Shown piece by piece: positions 36,509 through 45,178 of a stretch of 64,000 nucleotides of DNA. This stretch comes from Wukongibacter sp050859025 (GTDB lineage: Bacteria; Bacillota; Clostridia; Peptostreptococcales; Caminicellaceae): NCBI RefSeq assembly GCF_050859025.1, contig NZ_CP138200.1:1364001-1428000 (forward strand), given 5' to 3'. Numbering within the stretch: position 1 is the first letter of the stretch; each line of letters starts with the position of its first letter. The notes beneath the pieces were generated by a model. It had not been told where the DNA came from. It ran no database searches and saw nothing but the letters and a program-made list of their open reading frames with translations. The position numbers and the translations under genes are program-made.

Positions 36509-36583
36509 GCACAACGGGGTGCATTTTGAAAGGCGACGAAGCTTGTAGGGAAAACGGTTTATTTTCCTTGTCAAGCTTTTTTT
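36509..36583 (+). promoter_or_regulatory. Dual-hairpin ANTAR antiterminator and terminator upstream of eutS
   Basis: Hairpin P1 is GCAC-AACGGG-GTGC (36509-36522), whose hexaloop fits the AANGRR consensus bound by EutV-type ANTAR proteins. P2 is AGGC-GACGAA-GCTT (36531-36544) with G at loop position 4 but G rather than A at position 1. The 3' arm of P2 is also the 5' arm of a terminator (AAGCTTG 36539-36545 with CAAGCTT 36572-36578, then T run). Binding of phosphorylated EutV to P1-P2 would prevent termination and allow eutS transcription. The mechanism is established for enterococcal and listerial eut genes; here it is inferred. Confidence 0.85.
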
Positions 36584-36689
36584 GATTTTGAGAGACTTCA
36601 TAGAATGAAACTCTGTATAATGAAATAACTAGATGTCTTTGAGTTTTTAGTATTGCCTTAACACTTTGATATTTTGAAAGGTTGATATT

Positions 36690-37040
36690 ATGGTAAAGGA
36701 TGAAAAACAAAGAGTTATACAGGAATATGTGCCTGGTAAGCAAGTTACGTTAGCTCATTTGATAGCAAATCCTCAAAAAAGCATTTATAAAAAACTTGGA
36801 ATTTCTGATGAATACAATGAAGCTATAGGAATACTTACCATTACTCCTAGCGAAGCTGCCATAATTGCAGCGGATGTTGCTACTAAAGCAGCTGGAGTAG
36901 AGATTGGATTTTTAGATAGGTTCAGTGGGTCGCTTGTTATAGTAGGTGATGTGTCTAGTGTTGAGTCGGCACTTAACGAAGTATTGAATCTATTGGCAAA
37001 TGTATTAGCTTTTACTCCTGCTAGTCTGACAAAGTCTTAG
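36690..37040 (+). CDS. eutS: Ethanolamine microcompartment shell protein EutS
   Basis: 116 residues, a circularly permuted BMC domain. The N-terminal strand region RVIQEYVPGKQVTLAHLIANP and the later GILTITPSEAAIIAADVATKAAGVEI are typical of EutS/PduU hexamers. It forms part of the shell facets. First gene of the eut locus, placed behind an ANTAR-controlled terminator. The ATG at 36690 follows GAAAGG. Confidence 0.93.
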   Translation: MVKDEKQRVIQEYVPGKQVTLAHLIANPQKSIYKKLGISDEYNEAIGILTITPSEAAIIAADVATKAAGVEIGFLDRFSGSLVIVGDVSSVESALNEVLNLLANVLAFTPASLTKS

Positions 37041-37050
37041 GAGTGATATA

Positions 37051-37473
37051 ATGAAAAAAATAATATTGATAGGGCGAACAGGCAGCGGAAAAACTACCCT
37101 CACTCAAGCCTTAAATAAAAGCCTAATAAAGTATAGAAAAACTCAAGCTATGGAATATCACAATAACATTTTGGATACACCGGGAGAGTATATAGAGAAC
37201 AAGAGATTTTATAATGCACTGATAACGTCCTCTTTTGATTGTGATATCATAGGACTAGTTCAGGATTGTACCGATGAAGCTTGTATTTTTCCTCCTAGTT
37301 TTGCATCGATGTTTAATAAAGAAGTTATAGGATTTATTACTAAGGTAGATTGTGCAAAAGGCGATGTTGAATATGCAAGAGAATGCTTAAAAGATGCTGG
37401 AGCTAATAGAATATTTAAAGTTAGCTCTCTTGAAGGAGATGGATTAGAGGATATAAAAATGTATGTATACTAA
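37051..37473 (+). CDS. eutP: EutP/PduV-like small GTPase-like protein
   Basis: 140 residues of the P-loop family. Walker A is GRTGSGKTT, the G3 motif is DTPGEYIE and the G4-like motif is TKVD. EutP of other Firmicutes has been described as an acetate kinase-like enzyme, and PduV localises to microcompartments; which role applies here is not visible. Starts ten bases after eutS with AGGAGTGAT as ribosome-binding site. Confidence 0.9.
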   Translation: MKKIILIGRTGSGKTTLTQALNKSLIKYRKTQAMEYHNNILDTPGEYIENKRFYNALITSSFDCDIIGLVQDCTDEACIFPPSFASMFNKEVIGFITKVDCAKGDVEYARECLKDAGANRIFKVSSLEGDGLEDIKMYVY

Positions 37474-37480
37474 AACTAAA

Positions 37481-37665
37481 TTAACCCACCTAGCTAGTTT
37501 CTACAGCAAGGTCTTTTGATATTTCCTTTTCATTTATACAATGAACTTGTTTTTTAATATATTTTGAAGGGGAGAATAAATTTATTGAAATTACAGGGAG
37601 GAAATATCAAAATTACTTAAGTGCTTTAGAATATAAAGTTTCATTTTTCTAGCACGAAAAGTTAA
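37481..37665 (+). repeat. Structured repeat element, copy B (upstream of eutV)
   Basis: Ends are TTAACCCACCTAGCTAG and CTAGCACGAAAAGTTAA. The inner stem TTTTGATATTTCC/GGAAATATCAAA encloses CATTTATACAATGAAC and a conserved loop region. It ends 35 bases before the eutV ATG. The stem differs from copy A at paired positions while still pairing. Confidence 0.8.
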
Positions 37666-37700
37666 ATTGTTATTGTTTTTTACATTGAGGAGGGGAAAAA

Positions 37701-38270
37701 ATGAAAAAAAGAATAGTAATAGCCGACGATGAGCCTATTACTAGAATGGATTTTTCTGAATTGTTAAGGGAAGCTGGCTACGATGTTGTAGGAGAGGCTT
37801 CCGATGGATTTGATGCTGTAGAGCTGTGTCGAGAACTAAATCCGGATTTAGTTCTTATGGATGTCAAGATGCCTTTGTTAGATGGTCTTAAGGCATCAAA
37901 AATCTTAGCAGAAGAAAACTCATCATGTAGTGTTGTACTCATAACAGCGTATAGTGGAAAGGAATTTATAGACCAAGCCAAGGATGCCGGTGTTATGGGG
38001 TATATTGTTAAACCAATAGATGAGAAATCTCTTATTGCAACTATTGAGGTAGCGATTGCTAAAGGTGATCAATTTAGAAAAATACAAGAAAAAGTTGTTA
38101 AGACAGAGGAACAGCTAAAGAGCAGAAAAGCAATTGAGAAGGCTAAGGGGATTTTAATGAGAAAGTATGATTTGACTGAAGAAAATGCATATAACAAAAT
38201 CAGGAAACTGAGTATGGATAAACGTTGTGCTATGGGGGATATAGCAAATGCGATTATATTAAATGATTAA
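37701..38270 (+). CDS. eutV: Response regulator with ANTAR RNA-binding output domain (EutV)
   Basis: 189 residues. Receiver domain 1-118 with acidic pocket DDEP, phosphoacceptor in LVLMDVKMP, and lysine in YIVKPIDE; coiled coil, then an ANTAR domain (about 130-188: KAIEKAKGILMRKYDLTEENAYNKIRK). On phosphorylation by EutW it dimerises and binds paired hexaloop hairpins to block terminators. Two such targets lie in this locus (36509, 39824). The ATG at 37701 follows GAGGAGGGG. Confidence 0.96.
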   Translation: MKKRIVIADDEPITRMDFSELLREAGYDVVGEASDGFDAVELCRELNPDLVLMDVKMPLLDGLKASKILAEENSSCSVVLITAYSGKEFIDQAKDAGVMGYIVKPIDEKSLIATIEVAIAKGDQFRKIQEKVVKTEEQLKSRKAIEKAKGILMRKYDLTEENAYNKIRKLSMDKRCAMGDIANAIILND

Positions 38271-38330
38271 TTCTATAAAGCTTTACTTGAATCTTTGCAG
38301 AAATAAAAACTATATGTAGGGGAAATTTCT

Positions 38331-39740
38331 ATGATTTATGAATTGTGTAAAATCCATACTTATTTGACCGATAAAGATATTGAAAAACTAGAGGATGTAG
38401 CAAAGGATTTACCCTTGATTTCAGATCTATTACAGGCCGATATATTTATTGATTGTATGGCTAAGGATCCAAATGTAGCAATTGTAGTAGCAGAGGCAAA
38501 ACCATCTAATTCTCCATCAATGTATCAACATTCAGTTGTTGGTGAGTTCGCCTTTAGGAAAAATGAGCCCGCGGCTTTAAGGACATTGGAGATTGGGATG
38601 CCATCTAGGGACTTAAGAGCCATTACTCAGGAAAATAAATCTGTAAAGCAAAATGTGGTGCCAATTAAAAATGATTCCGGTGATGTAATAGGGGTATTGA
38701 TAGCAGAGATTGATATAACAAAGAGTGTTAATGAGAAAAAGAATATGGAGCTTTTAAGTGAAACTACTGAAAAACTCACAGAGACGCTTTTGACATTTAT
38801 AGATAATCAAAATCCAATACACTATCATATAACCGATGGTATAGTTATATTCAATAGTAATGGCATATCAACATATGTAAACCCAGTTGCAGAAAAACTA
38901 TATAGAAAGCTGGGTTATATAGATGATTTAGTAGGAATAGATTTTAATAATTTAGTCTTAGATGGAAGAAGGTTTAGTGAAATAAAATCTCAGGGTTTCA
39001 TAAGCAGCTCAGAATTAGATGTAGGTGAGTTAACTTTAAAAGTAAAGTATGCCGTAATGAAGCAGAGAAATATAGATGTAGTAGGGATGATTATGGTCAT
39101 AAGAGATATTTCAGACGTAAAAGCAAAGGAAAAGGAATTGATTTTAAAATCAGTAGCAATAAAGGAAATTCATCATAGGGTTAAAAACAATCTTCAGACG
39201 ATAGCTAGCTTACTTAGACTACAATCTAGACGTATAGATAATGAAACGGCAAAGGTTGCCTTTAATGAAAGTATAAGCAGAATTTTAAGTATTGCTATAA
39301 CCCATGAAATATTGGCTCAAAAAGGTGTAGATGATGTAGATATTAAAACTATTTTTTCTAGGATAAAAAATAGTGTAATAGATTATAGTATGCAAAGGAA
39401 TAACAATGTAAGGATTGAAATAGGTGGGGATAACATTCACATTAATTCAGATAAAGCTTCTTCTATAGCTCTTGTAGTGAATGAGCTTATACAGAACTCG
39501 CTACAATATGCCTTTACTGGTAGAGATGAGGGAGTAATAGAAATAAATATTCAAAGAGGAAGCATGTATTCAAATATTTCTATAATTGACAACGGTATAG
39601 GCTTTGATATGAAATCTGCCAGACCGGGAAGTTTAGGTTTTAATATTGTAAAGAGCATAGTAAAGGATAAGCTACAGGGACAAATAAACATTCAATCAAA
39701 TTCTAAAGGAACTAAGGTAATGTTTGATTTTAAAAATTAA
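38331..39740 (+). CDS. eutW: Ethanolamine-sensing histidine kinase EutW
   Basis: 469 residues, no membrane helix. An N-terminal sensor domain (about 1-150), a PAS domain (about 160-270), then a HisKA_2-type dimerisation segment with EIHHRVKNNLQTIASLLRLQ (phosphohistidine in HHR) and an ATPase domain (VNELIQNSLQYAF, DNGIGF, GSLGFNIV). Homologous kinases detect ethanolamine in the cytoplasm and phosphorylate EutV. The ATG at 38331 follows AGGGGAAA. It is 60 bp after eutV. Confidence 0.95.
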   Translation: MIYELCKIHTYLTDKDIEKLEDVAKDLPLISDLLQADIFIDCMAKDPNVAIVVAEAKPSNSPSMYQHSVVGEFAFRKNEPAALRTLEIGMPSRDLRAITQENKSVKQNVVPIKNDSGDVIGVLIAEIDITKSVNEKKNMELLSETTEKLTETLLTFIDNQNPIHYHITDGIVIFNSNGISTYVNPVAEKLYRKLGYIDDLVGIDFNNLVLDGRRFSEIKSQGFISSSELDVGELTLKVKYAVMKQRNIDVVGMIMVIRDISDVKAKEKELILKSVAIKEIHHRVKNNLQTIASLLRLQSRRIDNETAKVAFNESISRILSIAITHEILAQKGVDDVDIKTIFSRIKNSVIDYSMQRNNNVRIEIGGDNIHINSDKASSIALVVNELIQNSLQYAFTGRDEGVIEINIQRGSMYSNISIIDNGIGFDMKSARPGSLGFNIVKSIVKDKLQGQINIQSNSKGTKVMFDFKN

Positions 39741-39823
39741 CTTCAGATTATTTATGAAAAATTTGAAAGTATGTGGGTAGTTTTGAAATTTTTATAGATA
39801 ATTGAAGTTACAAATAGATATAA

Positions 39824-39897
39824 GCACAACGATGTGTTTAAAAGGGCAAAGAGGCCAAGAAGATATTTATACAAAATATCTTTTTGGCCTCTTTTTT
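39824..39897 (+). promoter_or_regulatory. Dual-hairpin ANTAR antiterminator and terminator upstream of eutA
   Basis: P1 is GCAC-AACGAT-GTGT (39824-39837) and P2 is GGC-AAAGAG-GCC (39845-39856); both hexaloops have A at position 1 and G at position 4. The 3' half of P2 is also the start of a long terminator stem (GAGGCCAA 39851-39858 with TTGGCCTC 39884-39891) followed by six T. EutV binding should favour P1-P2 and permit transcription of eutA and the structural genes. Confidence 0.92.
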
Positions 39898-39998
39898 CTT
39901 TCAGTTTTAAACTCCGAAGAATTGATCTTAAAATCTGGAGCTTAAAACTTAAAACTGGCAAAACGACTTTAGTCAGCTTTGTAATAGAGAGGCGGTGC

Positions 39999-41435
39999 AT
40001 GATGAAGGAATACATTTTAAGTGTAGGCATAGATATTGGAACCTCGACAACTCAATTGGTCTTTAGCAGAATAACTATTGAAAATACCGCATCAATGGCT
40101 TCTGTGCCTAGAATCAAAATCATTGATAAAGAGGTTATCTATAGAAGTGACATACACTTTACTCCTCTTAGATCATTAAAGGAAATAGATGGTATAGGGG
40201 TTAGAAAAATAATAGAAAAAGAATATAAAAAGGCAGATATAAGCCCAGATGATGTTGATACAGGAGCAGTTATTATAACTGGTGAAACGGCAAGAAAAGA
40301 GAATGCTAGGGAGGTGTTAAATACTCTAAGCGGTCTTGCAGGAGACTTTGTTGTGGCTACAGCTGGGCCGGACTTGGAAGGTATTATTGCAGGAAAGGGT
40401 GCTGGAGCGGCTCAAATATCAAAGAAGAAGGGTGCTGTTGTTGTAAATCTAGATATAGGTGGAGGGACAACAAACATAGCAGTCTTTAAAAATGGAGAAG
40501 CAATAGATACCGCTTGTCTAGATATTGGAGGCAGATTAATTAAATTGAATAAGGACACCCTAGCTGTGACATATATATCCCCCAAGCTAAAGCAATTAGC
40601 AGAAAGTATAGGCTTAAATATTTCTGAGGGAAAAAGATTGACCCTGCAAGAGTTAAGTCAATTAATGGTGAGAATGGTAGAGATTCTTGAGGAAGTTATA
40701 GGTGTTAAGGATGTAACGCCAGGGCTCGATCTGATGCTGACTGACCATGATTTAAGAAGGGACTATGATGTTGACTTTGTTTCCTTTTCGGGAGGAGTTG
40801 CTGATTGCATATATGATGAAGATAAGACTGATTTGTATGAATATGGAGATATAGGAATTGTACTTGGTAAGAAGATAAAGGATTCGAATTTAGTTAGAAA
40901 AGGAAACATGGTAAAGCCTGCTGAGACCATCAGAGCAACAGTAGTTGGTGCTGGATCTCATACGACGGATATTAGCGGCAGTACTATAACCTTTGATGAA
41001 GAGGTTTTACCAATTAAAAATATACCAATACTTAAGCTCACCGATGAGGATGAGCAGCTGCCACTAAGTAAGCTAGCAAGTATTATTGCTGATAAATTAA
41101 AGTGGTTCAGGCTAGAAAATGACAAGCAGCAAGTAGCGTTAGCCATGAAGGGGGTGAAAAACGCTAGCTTCGAAACAATACAGGAATTATCTAAGTGCAT
41201 AATAGATGGAATGAAGGAAATTATTGAGTTGAATCTACCATTAATTGTTATTGTTGAGCATGATATTGCAAAGGCTCTAGGTCAGACCCTCAAGGCTCAG
41301 CTGAGCTATAAAAAGGATGTAGTGTGTATAGATTCAGTAATGGTAGAGAATGGAGATTATATAGATATAGGCAACTCAATTTCCAATGGAAAGGTAGTTC
41401 CTGTAATAGTGAAGACCTTGTTATTTAGTTATTAG
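39999..41435 (+). CDS. eutA: Ethanolamine ammonia-lyase reactivating factor EutA
   Basis: About 478 residues of the actin/Hsp70-like fold, with the phosphate-1 motif GIDIGTSTTQ near the start and LDIGGGTTNIAVF in the middle. It exchanges damaged cobalamin out of EutBC using ATP. The frame is open back to 39834, but that extension runs through the leader terminator, so the ATG at 39999 (or 40002) preceded by GAGAGGCGG is the real start. Confidence 0.95.
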   Translation: MMKEYILSVGIDIGTSTTQLVFSRITIENTASMASVPRIKIIDKEVIYRSDIHFTPLRSLKEIDGIGVRKIIEKEYKKADISPDDVDTGAVIITGETARKENAREVLNTLSGLAGDFVVATAGPDLEGIIAGKGAGAAQISKKKGAVVVNLDIGGGTTNIAVFKNGEAIDTACLDIGGRLIKLNKDTLAVTYISPKLKQLAESIGLNISEGKRLTLQELSQLMVRMVEILEEVIGVKDVTPGLDLMLTDHDLRRDYDVDFVSFSGGVADCIYDEDKTDLYEYGDIGIVLGKKIKDSNLVRKGNMVKPAETIRATVVGAGSHTTDISGSTITFDEEVLPIKNIPILKLTDEDEQLPLSKLASIIADKLKWFRLENDKQQVALAMKGVKNASFETIQELSKCIIDGMKEIIELNLPLIVIVEHDIAKALGQTLKAQLSYKKDVVCIDSVMVENGDYIDIGNSISNGKVVPVIVKTLLFSY

Positions 41436-41454
41436 TAAAGAAAGGGGAGAGAAA

Positions 41455-42819
41455 ATGAGACTTAAAACGAAGCTTTTTGGAACTGTCTATCAGTTCAAGG
41501 ATGTAAAAGAAGTCTTAGCAAAGGCAAATGAAGAAAAATCTGGAGACAAATTAGCGGGGATAGCAGCTGAATCAGTAACAGAGATGATTGCTGCAAAGGA
41601 GGTACTTAGCAACTTTACCCTAGCGTATTTAAGAAACAATCCTGTAGTACCCTACGAGGTAGATGAGGTAACTAGAATCATTCAAGACAGTGTAAATGAA
41701 AAAATATATGGGGAAATAAAAAATTGGACTGTTTCAGAATTAAGAGAATGGATACTAAGCAACGAAACTACAGGAGCAGATATTAAAAGAATAAGCAGAG
41801 GTTTAACGAGTGAGATGGTGGCAGCCGTTGCTAAGATAATGTCTAACCTAGACTTGATCTATGGAGCTAGTAAGATACGTATAACGGCTCATTGTAATAC
41901 TACAATCGGATTACCGGGAACTCTATCGGTTAGATTACAGCCAAATCACACTACTGATGATTTAGATGGTATCATGGTTTCTCTAATGGAGGGCTTAAGT
42001 TATGGTGTTGGGGATGCCGTTATAGGCCTAAATCCAGTAAATGATACCGTTGATAGTGTAGCTAATGTTTTAAAGCTGTTTGAGGAGTTCAAAAGAAAAT
42101 GGGAGATTCCTACACAAAATTGTGTTCTAGCCCATGTGACTACACAAATGGATGCTATAAAGAAAGGCGCACCATCGGATATGATATTCCAAAGTATTGC
42201 TGGAACTGAAAAGGGTAATGAGGCCTTCGGTGTTACAGGAACAATTTTAGGAGAGGCTAGAGATTTAGTGCTTAAAGAAGGTACGTCAACAGGGCCAAAC
42301 GTTATGTACTTCGAAACTGGTCAGGGGTCAGAATTATCATCTGAAGCTCATCATGGAGTAGACCAGGTAACTCTAGAAGCTAGATGTTATGGCTTTGCCA
42401 AGAAGTTTGATCCATTTTTAGTTAATACAGTTGTTGGATTTATAGGACCAGAATATCTATACGACAATAAGCAGGTTATTAGAGCAGGTTTAGAGGATCA
42501 TTTTATGGGTAAATTAACTGGTATCCCAATGGGTGTAGACGCTTGTTATACAAATCATATGAAGGCAGATCAAAATGATATAGAAAACCTAGCAGTACTA
42601 TTAACTACTGCTGGCTGTAACTACTTCATGGGTATTCCGGCAGGCGATGATATAATGCTTAATTATCAATGTACTGGATACCATGAGGCACCATCCTTAA
42701 GACAATTAACCAACCTAAAACCAATCAAAGAATTCGAGGCTTGGCTAGAAAAGATGGGAATTTATGAAAATGGAAGATTGAGTAAAAGAGCCGGCGATGC
42801 ATCGATATTCATGAAATAG
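41455..42819 (+). CDS. eutB: Ethanolamine ammonia-lyase large subunit
   Basis: 454 residues, the family length. This is the TIM-barrel catalytic subunit that, with EutC and adenosylcobalamin, converts ethanolamine to acetaldehyde and ammonia. Typical stretches include HCNTTIGLPGTLSVRLQPNHTTDDLDG, VLAHVTTQMDAI, FETGQGSELSSEAHHG and GVDACYTNHMKADQND. The ATG at 41455 follows AAAGGGGAGAG. Confidence 0.98.
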   Translation: MRLKTKLFGTVYQFKDVKEVLAKANEEKSGDKLAGIAAESVTEMIAAKEVLSNFTLAYLRNNPVVPYEVDEVTRIIQDSVNEKIYGEIKNWTVSELREWILSNETTGADIKRISRGLTSEMVAAVAKIMSNLDLIYGASKIRITAHCNTTIGLPGTLSVRLQPNHTTDDLDGIMVSLMEGLSYGVGDAVIGLNPVNDTVDSVANVLKLFEEFKRKWEIPTQNCVLAHVTTQMDAIKKGAPSDMIFQSIAGTEKGNEAFGVTGTILGEARDLVLKEGTSTGPNVMYFETGQGSELSSEAHHGVDQVTLEARCYGFAKKFDPFLVNTVVGFIGPEYLYDNKQVIRAGLEDHFMGKLTGIPMGVDACYTNHMKADQNDIENLAVLLTTAGCNYFMGIPAGDDIMLNYQCTGYHEAPSLRQLTNLKPIKEFEAWLEKMGIYENGRLSKRAGDASIFMK

Positions 42820-42838
42820 ATATTAAGGAGGGAAGAAT

Positions 42839-43723
42839 GTGATTTCTGAAAAAGACATTAAAGGTATTATAGAACAAGTATTAAGTGAAATGGGTTCAAA
42901 GGATAGCTCAGAATTAAATAATTGCAGTACTTCTAAGTGTAGTGAAGACGATTGTAAAAGTGAAGAAATTCCAGATATTACTGCGATAGATATCAAAAAA
43001 CAATTATTAGTTCCCGAACCTGAGAATGAGGAAAGATATTTAGATTTAAAGGAAGCCACTCCAGCTAGAGTAGGGATATGGAGAGCCGGACCAAGATATA
43101 AAACTGAAACTCTATTGAGATTTAGAGCAGACCATGCAGTTGCTCAAGATGCAGTTTTTAACTATGTTTCGGAAGAATTTTTAGATGAGATGAATCTTTT
43201 CTCAGTATCTACAATGTGTAAAGACAAGGATGAATATCTGACAAGGCCAGATCTTGGAAGAAGATTTGATGAAGAAACTAAAAAACTGATTTTGGAAAAG
43301 TGTCAGAAGAATCCTACAGTACAAATATATATGTCCGATGGACTTAGCTCAACTGCTATAGATGCAAATGCAAAGGATGCCTACTCTGCTATTATTCAAG
43401 GCTTAAAGGGATATGGAATAAATGTAGGAACACCTTTCTTTGTAAAACATGGTAGAGTTCCAGCTATGGATGCTATTTCTGAAATACTAGATGCTGAGAT
43501 AACGGTAGTACTTATTGGAGAAAGACCAGGACTTGCGACTGGAGAAAGTATGAGTTGTTATATGGCCTATAAAGCAAAGGTTGGAATGCCTGAATCAAAT
43601 AGAACAGTAATTTCAAATATACACAAGGGTGGAACATCAGCTGTTGAAGCAGGTGCCCACATTGCGGATGTTATTAAGAAGATGCTTGATCAGAAAGCTA
43701 GCGGATTAGATCTTAAATTATAG
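42839..43723 (+). CDS. eutC: Ethanolamine ammonia-lyase small subunit
   Basis: 294 residues. It completes the cobalamin-binding site of the lyase. The N-terminus SEKDIKGIIEQVLSEMG is an amphipathic helix of the encapsulation type, followed by an acidic, serine-rich linker (about 18-55). The conserved core has ARVGIWRAGPRYKTETLLRFRADHAVAQDAV and GERPGLATGESMSCYMAY. The GTG at 42839 lies after AAGGAGGGAAGA. Confidence 0.97.
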   Translation: MISEKDIKGIIEQVLSEMGSKDSSELNNCSTSKCSEDDCKSEEIPDITAIDIKKQLLVPEPENEERYLDLKEATPARVGIWRAGPRYKTETLLRFRADHAVAQDAVFNYVSEEFLDEMNLFSVSTMCKDKDEYLTRPDLGRRFDEETKKLILEKCQKNPTVQIYMSDGLSSTAIDANAKDAYSAIIQGLKGYGINVGTPFFVKHGRVPAMDAISEILDAEITVVLIGERPGLATGESMSCYMAYKAKVGMPESNRTVISNIHKGGTSAVEAGAHIADVIKKMLDQKASGLDLKL

Positions 43724-43739
43724 GATGGAGGGATATTAA

Positions 43740-44393
43740 ATGAAAAATGATCCATTGCGTACAACCGTATTGAGTGTGAAGCTTATACCAAATGTAGATC
43801 GTGATATGGCTAAGAAACTAGAATTACCAGAAGGTCATAGAAGTATAGGAATGATAACAACTGATTGTGACGATGTAGGTTATACTGCCCTTGATGAGGC
43901 TACAAAGAAGGCTGACGTTAAGGTTGCTTATGCGAAGTCCTTTTATGGTGGAGCTGCCAATGCAAACACTAAGCTTGCAGGTGAATTTATAGGTATCTTA
44001 TCTGGACCAAACCCAGCGGAGGTAAGAAGTGGAGTAAATGCGGCTATAGACTTTATAGAAAACGATGCTTGCTTCTACAGTGCAAACGATGAAGATTCCA
44101 TAGCATATTATGCTCATTGTGTTTCAAGAACTGGGTCATTCCTATCTGATTTAGCTGGGATACCTGAAGGGGGAGCAATAGCTTACCTTATCGCACCACC
44201 AATAGAAGCTATGTATGCTTTAGATGCTGCTCTAAAGGCTGCTGATGTAGAAATGGCTGAATTTTTTGGACCACCTTCTGAAACAAACTTTGGTGGAGGA
44301 TTATTAACAGGAAGTCAGTCAGCTTGTAAAGCTGCTTGTGATGCCTTTGCAGAAGCAGTAAAATTCGTTGCTGACAATCCAACTAAGTATTAA
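43740..44393 (+). CDS. eutL: Microcompartment shell protein EutL
   Basis: 217 residues, a tandem BMC (trimer-forming) protein of the EutL type with a gated central pore. Recognised by the opening KNDPLRTTVLSVKLIPNVD, ACFYSANDEDSIAYYAHCVSRTG and FFGPPSETNFGGGLLTGSQSACKAACDAF. It may admit the larger cofactors. The ATG at 43740 follows GGATGGAGGG. Confidence 0.96.
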   Translation: MKNDPLRTTVLSVKLIPNVDRDMAKKLELPEGHRSIGMITTDCDDVGYTALDEATKKADVKVAYAKSFYGGAANANTKLAGEFIGILSGPNPAEVRSGVNAAIDFIENDACFYSANDEDSIAYYAHCVSRTGSFLSDLAGIPEGGAIAYLIAPPIEAMYALDAALKAADVEMAEFFGPPSETNFGGGLLTGSQSACKAACDAFAEAVKFVADNPTKY

Positions 44394-44410
44394 TATATGT
44401 TGGTGAAATT

Positions 44411-45178
44411 ATGATTGGAAAAGCCTTGGGTTTATTAGAAACCTATGGATATATTGGAGCAATTGAAGCTGCAGATGCATGTCTAAAGGCGGCAAATGTA
44501 GAGCTGATTGATCTAGAGCTTGTAAAAGGTGGACTCGTAACTATTAAAATCTGTGGAGATGTTAGCGCGGTAAAGGCATCCATAGATGCGGGAGCGGCAG
44601 CAGCTGATAGAGTGGGTAAGGTTGTATCTATAGATGTTATTGCCCGAATGGGAGAAGGTCTAGAAAACATTATATATAGACCTAAAAAAAATAGAGAAAT
44701 AGAGTTAGAGCCTCAAGTTAAAGAGGCAGATGGTAATCAAGAGAAAATAGAAAATGAATCTGAAAATAGTGAAGTGAACGGGCTTGAAAAATGTAATGAC
44801 GTAGATACAGCAGAGTCTGTTGAGGAAAACAGGATAGAAGAAAATATAGATGATTCATTACAGTCGAATGCTCCTGATATAGGGGAGACAGCTTCAGCCC
44901 ATGATGAAAGTATTGATACAGCATTTGATGATATGGGAGATGTAAGAGCTTTAGAAGAATCTGTGGTTAAAGCAAATGCTAATGATATTATCCAATATAA
45001 GGGTAGAGATATTAAAATAAGTGATGAAAAGGCATTGATTAATATGAAGGTAGTCGATCTTAGAAGAATTGCTAGAAGAGTAGATGGTATTTCAATAGCA
45101 AAAAGCGAGATAAAGTTTGCCAAAAAAAGAGAATTAATAGAAGCACTAACTAGTCGTTTTAATAGGGAGGTGGAATAG
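44411..45178 (+). CDS. BMC shell protein with acidic linker and C-terminal nucleic-acid-binding-like domain (EutK-like)
   Basis: 255 residues. Residues 1-88 are a standard BMC domain (GYIGAIEAADACLKAANVELID, SAVKASIDAGAAAADRVGKVVS). Residues about 100-205 form an acidic low-complexity linker. The last 45 residues (MKVVDLRRIARRVDGI, FAKKRELIEAL) resemble SAP/Rho-N helix-extended modules. E. coli EutK also joins a BMC domain to a nucleic-acid-binding C-terminus, but of a different type, so this is an analogous architecture. The assignment of the tail is by eye. Confidence 0.85.
   Translation: MIGKALGLLETYGYIGAIEAADACLKAANVELIDLELVKGGLVTIKICGDVSAVKASIDAGAAAADRVGKVVSIDVIARMGEGLENIIYRPKKNREIELEPQVKEADGNQEKIENESENSEVNGLEKCNDVDTAESVEENRIEENIDDSLQSNAPDIGETASAHDESIDTAFDDMGDVRALEESVVKANANDIIQYKGRDIKISDEKALINMKVVDLRRIARRVDGISIAKSEIKFAKKRELIEALTSRFNREVE

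Noticed and set aside
36489..36743. Antisense frames across the eutS leader
   Set aside because: They run through the ANTAR hairpins and terminator and have no ribosome-binding site.
39834..39998. N-terminal extension of the eutA reading frame
   Set aside because: The open frame covers the leader hairpin P2 and the terminator; the ATG at 39999 has a good ribosome-binding site and gives the normal EutA N-terminus.
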